From Microbacterium sp. 67-17 (GTDB lineage: Bacteria > Actinomycetota > Actinomycetes > Actinomycetales > Microbacteriaceae): 64,000 nt of DNA. This document shows positions 52,630 through 62,109 of this stretch, in pieces. Made by a program: the position numbers and the translations under genes. A model generated the notes under the pieces. That model had not been told where the DNA came from, made no database searches, and saw only the letters and a list, made by a program, of their open reading frames with translations. The DNA is taken from NCBI RefSeq assembly GCF_001898325.1, contig NZ_MKTR01000020.1, positions 36,153 through 100,152 on the forward strand, read 5' to 3'. The first letter of the stretch is position 1, and every line of letters starts with the position of its first letter.

Positions 52630-53295
52630 ATGACGAGATCCGACGGGGAGCCCGACGCGACTCGCCGACCGCTCAGCCGCGACAGCATCCTCGCCGCGGC
52701 GCTGGAACTCGTCGACGCCGAGGGGCTCGAATCGCTCACCATGCGGGCACTGGGTGCCCGGCTCGGCGTCGAGGCGATGTCGATCTACCACCACCTGCCA
52801 TCGAAGCAAGCTGTCATTGACGGGATCGTTGATCTCGTCTGGGCCAAGGTCACCCTGACCGGCGACACGCGCGACTGGCGCACGGCTGTGCGTCGCACCG
52901 CCCGATCAGCGTTCACGACGCTGCTGCGCCACCCGTGGGCCAACCGGATTCGTGCGTCCAGCGGTGGTCCGGCACGGATGACCTACATCGACGTATCCCT
53001 CGGGCACCTGCGCAGCGCTGGTTTCACACCCGAACAGGCCTTTCATGCCCATCACGTGCTCGAGGCCTACATCCAGGGGTACGTCATCCAGGCCCTCGAT
53101 TTCGCGCCGACGGATGCCGCCGCCGAGCGTGAACAACGCGACGCCGCCCTGGCCTACCTCGAACAGGTCGGACACACTCATCTCATCGAGCACGTGAACC
53201 TTCACGCCTCCGACCAGGGGTCGGGATTCGACTTCGGTCTGATGCTTCTGCTCGACGGTCTCGATGCGCGCCTCGAACGCTCACATCCTCAGTAG
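52630..53295 (+). CDS. TetR-family transcriptional regulator
   Basis: 221 residues from the ATG at 52630, with GGGAAGG upstream. Helix-turn-helix at residues ~15-60: ILAAALELVDAEGLESLTMRALGARLGVEAMSIYHHLPSKQAV. The C-terminal domain resembles the TetR_C_1 (tetracycline-repressor-like) ligand-binding fold, with a His-rich HAHHVLEAYIQGYV segment. Likely represses itself and the divergent oxidoreductase. Its stop overlaps the convergent oxygenase gene by 7 bases. Confidence 0.93.
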   Translation: MTRSDGEPDATRRPLSRDSILAAALELVDAEGLESLTMRALGARLGVEAMSIYHHLPSKQAVIDGIVDLVWAKVTLTGDTRDWRTAVRRTARSAFTTLLRHPWANRIRASSGGPARMTYIDVSLGHLRSAGFTPEQAFHAHHVLEAYIQGYVIQALDFAPTDAAAEREQRDAALAYLEQVGHTHLIEHVNLHASDQGSGFDFGLMLLLDGLDARLERSHPQ

Positions 53296-54335
53296 CGCTG
53301 GCTCGCGAGCACGCGCGCCGACTCCCGCGCGGCCGCCTCGTTGCGCACACCCGCGCGGGACCCGGCAAGTTTTGCGGCGATGTGCTCGCCCACGGTGACC
53401 GACTCGTAGAGATCGGGATGCTCGGCATCCACGCACGAGGGCAGCGTTTCGATCAGGGCATCGACGTTCCCGTCGTGGAAGAAGGCAGCCGATCGGCGCC
53501 GCTCGATCGTGCCGTCGATCACGGGTGGCTTCACACGGTGAAGCGTCGACATCCACCGCTCGTTGGTCCACCGGGCCGTGACATCGCCAAGGTTGATCAG
53601 CAGGGCATCGTCGGCAGGCGACACGTCGTTCCACGAGCCGTCCGCGCCGAGCACCTGCAGACCCTTGACCTGATCGGCCCAGAGGATCGTCACGATCCCG
53701 TAGTCGGTGTGCTCGCCCATGCCGATGAGGTCGCCGTCGAGAGTCACATCGGTCCCAGGCGGCAGCGCGTAGTTGTTCATCCGCATGACATCCAGCGAGT
53801 GATCGGTGCGGGAGGCGAAGAACTCCGGGTCCAGCCCCAGTGCGTCGGCGAAGATCCGGGTCATGACCCGGGCGACGCGGGCAGCCTCGTCGAAGTAGGC
53901 CTCCACCTGCGTCTGGAACCCCTCGACCGCGGGCCAGAGGTTCTCGGCGTAGTCGGGCTGTGGGAGTTCTGCCATGTGCGGGTAGGTCGCAGCGGATGCC
54001 CCGACGTTGAACGCCTCGAAGAAGTCGTTCATGCGGCTGGCCTGCTCGACGCCGAGACTGAGGCTCAGCGATTCGGACTTCGGCGGACTGTAACCGCGGT
54101 TGATCTGCGGCGGGGTTCGATAGGTCTTCTTCGCCTCCAGGTCGAGGGCGAAGAAGGCGTCCATCGCGTCGGTCAGGCCGCGGATGACGGGATCGGGGAT
54201 GCCGTGGCCGGTGATCTGGACGAACCCGACTGTGCGGCACGCGTCGTCGATGCGGCGGGCGACCTCGGCCTTCGCCTCGGGCGTCCCGTCGGTCACGTAC
54301 GCGGTGATGTCCACGAGGGGAACCTGGAATGTCAT
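53289..54335 (-). CDS. isopenicillin-N-synthase-family 2-oxoglutarate/Fe(II)-dependent oxygenase
   Basis: 348 residues from the ATG at 54335 (GAAGGAG box). The DIOX_N domain opens VPLVDITAYV, with FVQITGHGIP. The Fe(II) ligands are HTDYGIVTI (His/Asp) and the distal His in TLHRVKPP, and RRRSAAFF supplies the co-substrate-binding Arg/Ser. Members hydroxylate or desaturate many small molecules. It follows an acyl-CoA ligase gene in the same direction (130-base gap), with no peptide synthetase nearby, so antibiotic synthesis is not implied. Confidence 0.9.
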   Translation of the reverse strand: MTFQVPLVDITAYVTDGTPEAKAEVARRIDDACRTVGFVQITGHGIPDPVIRGLTDAMDAFFALDLEAKKTYRTPPQINRGYSPPKSESLSLSLGVEQASRMNDFFEAFNVGASAATYPHMAELPQPDYAENLWPAVEGFQTQVEAYFDEAARVARVMTRIFADALGLDPEFFASRTDHSLDVMRMNNYALPPGTDVTLDGDLIGMGEHTDYGIVTILWADQVKGLQVLGADGSWNDVSPADDALLINLGDVTARWTNERWMSTLHRVKPPVIDGTIERRRSAAFFHDGNVDALIETLPSCVDAEHPDLYESVTVGEHIAAKLAGSRAGVRNEAAARESARVLASQRY

Positions 54336-54465
54336 AGCAACTCCTTCTCGAGCCGCTTCACGCTTTCCATTCACCCGCCGGGAGCGGGCTTTCGCTTTCA
54401 TGAGCGTCGCGCGCCACGATACGCGCGGTCGGTTTCACCCGCGTTACAGGAGCCGGGCGCTCGCC

Positions 54466-56184
54466 TCAGCTCCCCGTGAGGCTCTCGCGCACCGACCGGC
54501 GCAGGACCTTGCCGATCTGCGAGCGGGGCAGATCGGCCACCTCGACGATGCGCTTGGGAACCTTGTACGCAGCGAGATGCTGACGCGAGAAGTCGCGCAG
54601 TCCCGTGGAGTCGAAGTGGGCACCCTCGCGCAGTACGACGGCTGCCACGACATCCTCGCCACCCGAGGAACGCGGGACACCGACGACGGCTGCGGCACCG
54701 ACATCCGGATGCAACACAAGCACCTGCTCGACCTCACTCGGGCTGACGTTGTAGCCGCCCGTGATGATGAGCTCCTTCACGCGATCGATCACCGTGACGA
54801 AGCCGTCCTCGGCGACCGTCACGATGTCGCCCGTGCGCAGCCAGCCGCCCGGAAGCAGGGCTGCAGCTGTCTCTTCGGGACGCTCCCAGTAGCCCTGAAA
54901 GACCTGGGGTCCCCGAATGAGCAGCTCGCCAGCTTCGCCGATCTCACGATCGATGCCCGGATTGTCGGGGTCGACCACGCGAATCTCGGTGCTCGGAAAC
55001 GGAACCCCGACCGTCCCGGGGCGCCGCGTCGGACCGATGGGATTTCCGAGGGCAACAGGAGAGGACTCGGTCATGCCGTACCCCTCGACAAGGAGGCCTT
55101 CGCTGGCCTCCTCCCACCGCGTGACTGTCGGAATCGGCAGGCTCATCGCCCCCGAGATCGCGAACCGGATGCTGCGCAGGTCGATCCGGCGATGGGCAGC
55201 AGCCCGGGCCAGGGCGTCGTAGACCGGCGGGACGGCGGGCAAGAACGTCGGCGGCGAGTGCTTCGCAGCGGCCACCACTGCGTCGACGTCAAACCGAGGG
55301 AACAGCACGATGCGTGCGCCGATCGAGACGGCGAAGGTGAGGCACAGCGTGAGGCCGTAGGCGTGGAAGAGGGGAAGCACCGCGTAGAAGGTCTCGGCGC
55401 CTTCCTTCAGACCCGGCACCCACGCCCGGCCCTGCGCCGCGTTGGAACGCAGATTACGGTGGCTGAGGATGGCGGCCTTCGGGGTGCCGGTCGTACCGCT
55501 GGTCAGCTGCAGCAGCGCAATGTCATCGAGCGTCGGCTTCGCGGTCTTCCTCGCAAGAGGACGGGCAGCCGTCAGCGTCTTCCACGCCACGAGCTTCTTC
55601 GCGGTCGGCTTTGCCGTCATCGCGGTGCGGGTCTCCCGCGCTGCGGGGACCGGGAGCTGCAGAGCGAGACGCTTGCCCAGGGGCAGCGCGTCTGGCATCC
55701 GTACCGACACGATCGTTCGCGGCCTGACGTCTGAGGGCATCTCAGCGATCGTGTCGGCGACCTTATCCCACACGATTGCGGCGACCGCACCGTGCACCTC
55801 GAACTGGTGCCGCAGTTCCCGAGCCGTGTACAGCGGGTTGTGCTCCACGACGATGGCGCCCAGGCGCAGGATCGCGTAGAACGCCACGACGTGCTGCGGG
55901 CAGTTCGGCAACACGAGCGCGACCCGGTCACCCGCGACGACCCCCTGCTTACGGAGTCCGTTCGCGACGCGCTCGACCTGCTCCCCCAGCTCGCCATACG
56001 TCGTCGTTCTGCCGAAGAACTCGAGGGCCACGTCCTTGCGGTATCGGTCGACGGATGCCGAAAGCATGTCGACGAGCGTTTGGTCGACCGGGTCGATGTC
56101 CGCGGGCACACCGTCGGCGTAGGCGGCAAGCCACGGGCGGTGCGCCAGCGGCGACGAGTGCTCAGACGGGTTCGGGATGCTCAT
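54466..56184 (-). CDS. long-chain fatty-acid/AMP-dependent acyl-CoA ligase
   Basis: 572 residues from the ATG at 56184. ANL-family motifs: AMP-binding P-loop LTSGTTGTPKAAIL (A3), VEGYGMTESSP (A5), GWLRTGDIVTVAEDGF (A7), DRVKELIITGGYNVSP (A8), and the catalytic Lys in SQIGKVLRRSVRE (A10). It resembles FadD-type enzymes activating medium/long-chain acids with ATP and CoA. A 93-base gap separates it from the upstream acetoacetyl-CoA synthetase, so co-transcription is possible but not certain. Confidence 0.93.
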   Translation of the reverse strand: MSIPNPSEHSSPLAHRPWLAAYADGVPADIDPVDQTLVDMLSASVDRYRKDVALEFFGRTTTYGELGEQVERVANGLRKQGVVAGDRVALVLPNCPQHVVAFYAILRLGAIVVEHNPLYTARELRHQFEVHGAVAAIVWDKVADTIAEMPSDVRPRTIVSVRMPDALPLGKRLALQLPVPAARETRTAMTAKPTAKKLVAWKTLTAARPLARKTAKPTLDDIALLQLTSGTTGTPKAAILSHRNLRSNAAQGRAWVPGLKEGAETFYAVLPLFHAYGLTLCLTFAVSIGARIVLFPRFDVDAVVAAAKHSPPTFLPAVPPVYDALARAAAHRRIDLRSIRFAISGAMSLPIPTVTRWEEASEGLLVEGYGMTESSPVALGNPIGPTRRPGTVGVPFPSTEIRVVDPDNPGIDREIGEAGELLIRGPQVFQGYWERPEETAAALLPGGWLRTGDIVTVAEDGFVTVIDRVKELIITGGYNVSPSEVEQVLVLHPDVGAAAVVGVPRSSGGEDVVAAVVLREGAHFDSTGLRDFSRQHLAAYKVPKRIVEVADLPRSQIGKVLRRSVRESLTGS

Positions 56185-56277
56185 CGTCTCGTTTCTGGTC
56201 GACGGTGCGCGCCAGTCTACGGAGGCCCGTACGTCCCGCGGGGCATACGTCGACACTTCTGGAGTGCCTCCCGGCTG

Positions 56278-58284
56278 CTACGCCAGCAGGCCACGCTCGC
56301 GGGCGAAGCGGGCGAACGGTTCGAGGGCGTGCGGGTCATCCAGCGACGACAGCGCCGCCAGTTCGACAGGGTCACTGCCCTGCATCACCCTCTTGACCGG
56401 TACTTCCAGCTTCTTTCCCGTCCTGGTGTGCGGAATGGCGGAGACCACCGCGATGTGATCGGGCACGTGTCGGGGGGTGAGCGCCGAGCGCAGGGCGACA
56501 GTGATGCGGGCAACGCTCTGCTCCTCATCCCACGCAGCGCTTGCGGCTGGGGCGCCAGCGTCGGTCGCGGGAACAACGAACAGGACGAGCACACCCGGCC
56601 CACCGTCAGGATCCTCCAAGTGCACGACGAGACTGTCAGTCACGTCGGGAAGTTCCTCGACGACGCGGTAGAACTCGGCGGTACCGAGGCGCACGCCGCC
56701 CCGGTTGAGTGTCGCGTCCGATCGGCCGGCAATGACGCAGCTGCCGCTCGGCGCGAACCGCACCCAGTCCCCGTGCCGCCAGACCCCGGGGTAGACATCG
56801 AAGTACGCGTCGCGATAACGACTGCCGTCAGCGTCCCCCCAGAAGCCGACCGGCATCGATGGCATGGGGCGACGGATGACGAGCTCGCCGAGGTCGTCGA
56901 TGATGACCTCTCCGTGGGCGTCGAAGGCCACGGCGTCCACACCGAGCGAGGCGCCGCTGATCTCCCCGAGCCACACGTCGTGCAGCGGCGAGCCCTGCAC
57001 GATCGCGGAACAGACGTCGGTGCCTCCGCTGCCGACGTTCAAGACGACATCGTCACCGAACTGCTCGTGAATCCACACGAATCCTTCGGCCGCAAGCGGG
57101 CTGCCGGCCACGCCGATCTGCCGCACGGACGAGAGATCGTGATCGGGGGCAGGGGAAAGTCCCGCCGTCCGCGACGCGCTGATAAGTCCCGGGCTCGCAC
57201 CGACCAGCGTTGCCCGGGTCTGGGCGGCGAGGCGCCACTGCGCGTCGAGGTCGGGGTAGAGGGGGTTTCCGTCGATCAGCACCGCGGCGGCGCCGTGCAA
57301 CAGGGTCGAGACGAGGGTGTTCCACATCATCCAGGCCGTCGTGCTGAACCACATCAGTCGATCGCCCGCCCGCAGGTCCCAGTGCAGCCCGAGAGTCTTC
57401 AGGTGCTCGAGCAGGATGCCGCCATGCCCGTGGACGATCGGCTTGGGTGCCCCTGTCGTACCCGACGAGAACAACACAAACAGCGGATGCGCGAACGGCA
57501 CTGGCGCGAAGGTGAGCGGATCGTCCGCGGGCGCCGCGATCTCGTCCCACGCCATGTCTGCATCGACGGCAAAGTCACCATATGGCACGCCGATCGTCTT
57601 CCTGACCGTCGGCAGCCCCGCACGGATCGCAGCGACGTCGGCCGACTTGTCGATCGGTTTGTCACCGAAACGATAGCCACCGACAACCAGCAGGATGTCG
57701 GGATCGAGCTGACCGAAGCGGTCGAGAACTGCCCGGGCTCCGAACTCGGGAGCACAGCTGGCCCAGATCGCTCCGAGGCTCGCGGTCGCAAGGAACGCCA
57801 CCACGGTCTCGGGGATGTTGGGAAGGTACGCCACGACCCGATCGCCAGGTCCGACACCGAGTCGGTGCAGCCCCGCCCGCACCCGCCGGACCTGCTCGGC
57901 AAGGTCGCCGAAGCTCAGCGAGACGTCCTCGCGCGTCTGTGAGGTTGCGAAGATCGCGAGCGCATCGACATCGTGGCGCAGGCAGTGCTCGGCGTAGTTG
58001 AGCTCGGCACCCTCGAACCACGAGACGTCCGGCATCGGCCCGCCCGAAAGAACCGAGCGCGCAGGGGCGGATGCACGAACCCCGAAGAAGTCCCACACGC
58101 TCTGCCAGAAAGCCTCGAGCTCGTCGACCGACCACGCATGAAGTGACTGGACATCGTCGAAGCGCAGTCCACGTTCGGCAGCGAGCCAGCGCAGGTACTC
58201 TGCGATCACCGATCCATCGCGAGCAGCAGTCGAGGGGCGGTAGAGCACCTCGTGCGCGGGGGCGCGCTGGCCGGAGTCCGTCAT
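56278..58284 (-). CDS. acetoacetyl-CoA synthetase (acetoacetate--CoA ligase)
   Basis: 668 residues, the usual size for this ANL subfamily. P-loop FSSGTTGAPKPIVHGHGG, LGLHWDLRAGDRLMWFSTTAWMMWN, GSGGTDVCSAIVQG and the catalytic Lys in RTGKKLEVPVKRVM are the acetoacetyl-CoA synthetase version of the motifs. It activates acetoacetate (or close 3-oxo acids) with ATP. Its start overlaps the HAD phosphatase stop by 4 bases (ATGA), tying it to the biotin carboxylase genes upstream. Propionyl/other ligase activity cannot be excluded. Confidence 0.92.
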   Translation of the reverse strand: MTDSGQRAPAHEVLYRPSTAARDGSVIAEYLRWLAAERGLRFDDVQSLHAWSVDELEAFWQSVWDFFGVRASAPARSVLSGGPMPDVSWFEGAELNYAEHCLRHDVDALAIFATSQTREDVSLSFGDLAEQVRRVRAGLHRLGVGPGDRVVAYLPNIPETVVAFLATASLGAIWASCAPEFGARAVLDRFGQLDPDILLVVGGYRFGDKPIDKSADVAAIRAGLPTVRKTIGVPYGDFAVDADMAWDEIAAPADDPLTFAPVPFAHPLFVLFSSGTTGAPKPIVHGHGGILLEHLKTLGLHWDLRAGDRLMWFSTTAWMMWNTLVSTLLHGAAAVLIDGNPLYPDLDAQWRLAAQTRATLVGASPGLISASRTAGLSPAPDHDLSSVRQIGVAGSPLAAEGFVWIHEQFGDDVVLNVGSGGTDVCSAIVQGSPLHDVWLGEISGASLGVDAVAFDAHGEVIIDDLGELVIRRPMPSMPVGFWGDADGSRYRDAYFDVYPGVWRHGDWVRFAPSGSCVIAGRSDATLNRGGVRLGTAEFYRVVEELPDVTDSLVVHLEDPDGGPGVLVLFVVPATDAGAPAASAAWDEEQSVARITVALRSALTPRHVPDHIAVVSAIPHTRTGKKLEVPVKRVMQGSDPVELAALSSLDDPHALEPFARFARERGLLA

Positions 58285-59180
58285 CGCTTGAGACCGGTTG
58301 AGACCGGCATCCGCAGCTCGTCGGCATCCGTGAACAAGGCCGCGAGCTCGGTCATCGACTCGACCACGATCTCGGGCATCTCGTCGCCCGGGATGTCGGC
58401 GAGGCGCTCGCGGGTGGTCATCCCGGTGAGGACGATGCCCGCTACCGCCCCGCCACGACGGGCCATGCTGGCTTCGAGGTAGAGGTCATCTCCGAGCACA
58501 AGAGTGCTCTCGGTGGTCGTTCCCAGTGCCCAGCACACGGTCTCGAGCGCAAACGCCGACGGCTTTCCCAGCACCGTCCAGGGTTGCCCGGTCACGTGCG
58601 AAAGCCCTGCCACGATGAAGCCCGACAGTCCGACGTTCAGGCGGTCCTTGCTCGCAAAGGCCGGAGCATCCGAGGTGCAGTACAACGCCGCGCCGGCGAG
58701 GATCGCCTCGGCGGCGAACTGCAGCTTCGGTTTGGTGAAATCCGTGTCCCATCCCACCAGCACGGCGACAGCGCCCGATGCCGCGCCCGAGCGGTGCTCA
58801 TCAGGGTCGATGAGGTTAACCCCGTGGGCCCGCAGCACCGGCACCACCCCGCCACCGCCGTAAGCGAGCACGGGTTGCTGGCCGTAGCGCTCGCGCAGGG
58901 TACGGGCCGCGGCCACGGCGGGGGTGAGTACCTCCTCGTCGGCGACGCCGAGCCCCAGATGACGCAGGTGCGCGGCGATCTCGGCGGGCGGCTGCGCAGT
59001 GCCGTTCGTGAAGACGCACACCCGGCGCCCGGATGCCCGCATCTGCGCGATCAGTTCGGCAGCCCCCGGGAGGGCTGAGCCTTCTTGGCCTGCGGGCCCG
59101 TCAGAGATCACCAGGCATCCGTCGACATCGAACATGACACCCTCGACGGCGGCGAGGCGGGAAAGAATCTCGGATGTCAT
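58281..59180 (-). CDS. HAD-superfamily subfamily IIA phosphatase (NagD-like)
   Basis: 299 residues from the ATG at 59180, with an AGGAGGAGCG box. Motif I GVMFDVDGCLVISDGP, motif II VCVFTNGT and motif IV VLGDDLYLEASMARRGG are present; the C2 cap lies between. LGKPSAFALETV supplies the motif III Lys. IIA enzymes act on small organophosphates such as phosphoglycolate or UMP. It is embedded, with 4-base overlaps on both sides, in the carboxylase/acetoacetyl-CoA synthetase operon, where a phosphatase is unexpected. Confidence 0.9.
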   Translation of the reverse strand: MTSEILSRLAAVEGVMFDVDGCLVISDGPAGQEGSALPGAAELIAQMRASGRRVCVFTNGTAQPPAEIAAHLRHLGLGVADEEVLTPAVAAARTLRERYGQQPVLAYGGGGVVPVLRAHGVNLIDPDEHRSGAASGAVAVLVGWDTDFTKPKLQFAAEAILAGAALYCTSDAPAFASKDRLNVGLSGFIVAGLSHVTGQPWTVLGKPSAFALETVCWALGTTTESTLVLGDDLYLEASMARRGGAVAGIVLTGMTTRERLADIPGDEMPEIVVESMTELAALFTDADELRMPVSTGLKR

Positions 59181-60742
59181 CGCTCCTCCTGTGCGGGACG
59201 GTCCAGGGCGATGCGGGTCTCGCCGAACGCGATACGCAAAGACCTCCACCGGGGCAGGGTGTGCGCAGCGGCGATGAACGAGGCGACATCTGTCGGCGGT
59301 GGCCCCGCGGATGCTGGTACCCAGCGCGGTGCGGGACCTGCGGCATACATCGGATCGAGTTGCTCGGCGGGCATCACGATGGCCAGCAGCAGGTCTTCGT
59401 CAGACAGCGCACGGCCGAGCCTCTCGGAGTGCAGCATCCGCAGCTCCTCAAGCGACGGCTCGGGGACGGGCCTGTCGAGTTCGGCCGCGCGGGGAAGATC
59501 ACGCACGCGCGTCTGGACGTCGGGGTCGATCTGCCCCTCGGGAGTGCCGAAGTGGCCGAGGACGAATCGCACGACCTCATCGGGGATGCGGCTATAGCGG
59601 TCTTGTCCGCTCTCTTCGGCCAGCACGTTCATGAGCGCTTGGCTGCCCACGAACTGGCTGAAGGGCGTCACCATGATCGGGTACCCGAGGTCGGCGCGCA
59701 CCCGCACGCACTCCTCCAGCACTCGGGGAAGCCGATCGGCCATCCCGATCTCACCGAGTTGGCGTCGCAGGGTCCCCATCATTCCTCCCGGGACCTGGTG
59801 GACGTGCGCCCCGAGATCGAACTCGCTCGGGGCCCCGGCCGCCAGGCCCTGCGAGCGCGCAATCGCCCAGAGCGTCTGCGCGGCCCGGGCCGCGGCATCC
59901 CGGTCGACATCCACCTCGATGCCGACGGCGTCGAGGTTGGTCAGCAGGTGCTCCAGGCTTGGCTGGGCGGTGCCGTTGGAGAGAGGTCCAAGACCCGTGT
60001 GCAGCACATCGACATCCAGAGCTGCGGCGGTGACATACAGCTGGGATGCCGCCCCCGTCGTGGTGTGGCTGTGCAGCTCGAGGGGCTTGTGCACGACCTC
60101 CCGCAGCTGCGGCACGAGCTCTCGCACGCGCTCGACGGTGAGCAAGCCGCCGGGGTCCTTGAGGTACACATGGTCGATCGCCGGCTCGGCCTGGTAGGCA
60201 GCCGCGTTGGCGAGGTAGCGCTCATCGGTGTGCACCGGACTCTCGGTGAAGACGACACCGGCCACGATCTGCGTGAAGCCTTCGTCCTTGGCCCACTGCG
60301 CGACCCGGATGGTGGCGTCCCGGTCGTTCATCGGCTCGGCAATGTGCAGGCGCCGCACCCCGTGGGTGGCCATCATCCGCAGGGCAAGGCGCATCACCGG
60401 CTCGCTGGCCTTCTCCCACGACATGAAGCGCATCCCTGTCGTGATCGCCGACAACAGGGTGTCGGGGGCTGCCGCGCTGACCCGGTCCAGCCGCTCCCAG
60501 GGGTTCTCGTGGTGAAACTTCACCCCCATCGACAGGTGGGTGGAGCTGGTGAAATCGATCGCGGCAAGGTTCATCGGTGCCAGATCGACAGCCGCAGCTT
60601 CGGCCATGCCCGTCGTGATGCCGGTGGCTCCCCACAGGCTCTGGTTGCCGTCGCGCAAAGAGGTGTCGACGATGCGCACGGGCCCGCGGGTGCGGTGCCC
60701 GCCGAGCTGACTCAAGTGCGCGGCGCGCGGATGCTGCGTCAT
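59177..60742 (-). CDS. biotin-dependent carboxyltransferase subunit (PycB/5S/OadA-like)
   Basis: 521 residues from the ATG at 60742. An HMGL-type TIM barrel covers residues ~20-300: DTSLRDGNQSLWG (31-34 DGNQ), metal-binding HSH (224-226, HSHTTTGAASQL), the presumed carbamylated Lys195 in YLKDPGGLL and the catalytic Thr258 in SNGTAQPS. A conserved PYC_OADA domain follows to ~residue 450. Pyruvate carboxylases and oxaloacetate decarboxylases have KDMA(G) at the Lys; here it is KDPGG. It lacks its own biotinyl domain, which is supplied by the separate carrier. The carboxylated substrate is therefore uncertain: pyruvate or another ketone/oxo-acid. Confidence 0.88.
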   Translation of the reverse strand: MTQHPRAAHLSQLGGHRTRGPVRIVDTSLRDGNQSLWGATGITTGMAEAAAVDLAPMNLAAIDFTSSTHLSMGVKFHHENPWERLDRVSAAAPDTLLSAITTGMRFMSWEKASEPVMRLALRMMATHGVRRLHIAEPMNDRDATIRVAQWAKDEGFTQIVAGVVFTESPVHTDERYLANAAAYQAEPAIDHVYLKDPGGLLTVERVRELVPQLREVVHKPLELHSHTTTGAASQLYVTAAALDVDVLHTGLGPLSNGTAQPSLEHLLTNLDAVGIEVDVDRDAAARAAQTLWAIARSQGLAAGAPSEFDLGAHVHQVPGGMMGTLRRQLGEIGMADRLPRVLEECVRVRADLGYPIMVTPFSQFVGSQALMNVLAEESGQDRYSRIPDEVVRFVLGHFGTPEGQIDPDVQTRVRDLPRAAELDRPVPEPSLEELRMLHSERLGRALSDEDLLLAIVMPAEQLDPMYAAGPAPRWVPASAGPPPTDVASFIAAAHTLPRWRSLRIAFGETRIALDRPAQEER

Positions 60743-62106
60743 CCGATCTTCTCCCTCATGCTCTCCCACTCCCGCCCGAACCAGGTGGTCGGCACGGGCC
60801 CCGCCCTGAAGTCCTCGTGGGCAAGGACCGCTTCGAGCATGGGGAGCGTGGTGGTCAGTCCCGCCACGCGCGTGTTGCGCACCGCGGCGAGCGCGCCATC
60901 GACCGCGGCGGCGCGGTCATGGGCACGCACGATGAGCTTGGCGGCGAGGCTGTCGTAGTAGGGCGGAAACTCGAACCCGGACTCGATCTGGGTGTCGATG
61001 CGGATGCCGGGGCCACGGGGCCACCGCACCTGGCCGATCCGTCCCGCGTTGGGTCGGAAGTCGGCGGCGGGGTCTTCGGCATTGATACGCACCTCGATCG
61101 CGACAGCCGGCGGCACTGCGGGGGGCACCGGCAACCCGGTGGGCAGCCCCAGCGCCAGCAGGAGTTGGGCTGCGACGAGGTCGACTCCGAAGGCTTCCTC
61201 GGTGACCGGGTGCTCGACCTGGATGCGAGCGTTGACTTCGAGAAAGACGACGTCGTCGCTGAGCGTGTCGACGAGAAACTCCACCGTGCCGGCGCCCCGG
61301 TAGCGCAGCGCTTCCACGAGCGCACGCGAGGCATCGTGCAGCACGCGGCGACGCTCGGCCGACAACCCGGGAGCAGGGCATTCCTCGATGAGCTTTTGAT
61401 GGCGGCGCTGCACAGAGCAGTCGCGGTCACCGAAGATCAGCGCGCCACCCTCGCCGTCGCCGAAGACTTGCACCTCGACGTGCCTGGCAGAGCCGTAGTA
61501 GCGCTCCATATAGAGGTCGCCGTTACCGAAGGCTGCCGCAGCTTCCTGCGCGGCCTGGGGAGCAAGGGCGACGAGTTCGGCTTCGGTGGTGGCAAGGCGG
61601 ATGCCGCGCCCCCCGCCCCCGTGAATGGCCTTGACCATGAGCGGATAGCCCACTTCGGCACCGAGAGCTGCGACATCGTGCACGTCGGTGATGACCCGGC
61701 CCTGAGAGACGGGGACCCCGGCTGCCACCGCCACGGCCCGGGCGCTGCCCTTGTCACCGACAGCGCGCAGGGTCTCGGGACGGGGGCCGGCAAAGGCGAT
61801 CCCCTCTTCCTCGAGAAGCTCACACAGCCGCGGCTGTTCGCTGAGAAAGCCGTAACCGGGGTGGACCACATCGGCGCCGGCGTGGACAGCTGCCTGGGCG
61901 ATGAGTTCGGGGCGAAGGTAGCTCTGCGCCGACGGAGCGGGGCCGATGACCAGCACGCGGTCGGCAGCCCGGGCCGCGAGCGACTGCGTGTCAGCAGCGC
62001 TGGCAGCCAGCACCGCCTCTGCTCCGATCCGCTGCGCTGCGGCGACGATGCGCGCGGCGATCTCGCCGCGGTTGGCGACAAGAACGACGGGCCGGTCAGT
62101 GCTCAC
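60739..62106 (-). CDS. biotin carboxylase subunit
   Basis: 455 residues from a GTG, the size of stand-alone AccC/PycA biotin carboxylases. The N-terminal PVVLVANRGEIAARI, ATP-grasp glycine loop HGGGGRGIRLA, ERYYGSARHVEVQVFGD and catalytic NARIQVEHPVTEE are all intact. It carboxylates the biotin of the carrier protein using ATP and bicarbonate. It begins 3 bases after the carrier stop and overlaps the carboxyltransferase start by 4 bases. Confidence 0.95.
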   Translation of the reverse strand: MSTDRPVVLVANRGEIAARIVAAAQRIGAEAVLAASAADTQSLAARAADRVLVIGPAPSAQSYLRPELIAQAAVHAGADVVHPGYGFLSEQPRLCELLEEEGIAFAGPRPETLRAVGDKGSARAVAVAAGVPVSQGRVITDVHDVAALGAEVGYPLMVKAIHGGGGRGIRLATTEAELVALAPQAAQEAAAAFGNGDLYMERYYGSARHVEVQVFGDGEGGALIFGDRDCSVQRRHQKLIEECPAPGLSAERRRVLHDASRALVEALRYRGAGTVEFLVDTLSDDVVFLEVNARIQVEHPVTEEAFGVDLVAAQLLLALGLPTGLPVPPAVPPAVAIEVRINAEDPAADFRPNAGRIGQVRWPRGPGIRIDTQIESGFEFPPYYDSLAAKLIVRAHDRAAAVDGALAAVRNTRVAGLTTTLPMLEAVLAHEDFRAGPVPTTWFGREWESMREKIG

Positions 62107-62109
62107 AGC

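Noticed and set aside
53289..54335. Reading the 2OG-type oxygenase as isopenicillin N synthase with a beta-lactam cluster
   Set aside because: No ACV synthetase or acyltransferase is nearby. The family is broad and the fold alone does not imply beta-lactam synthesis.
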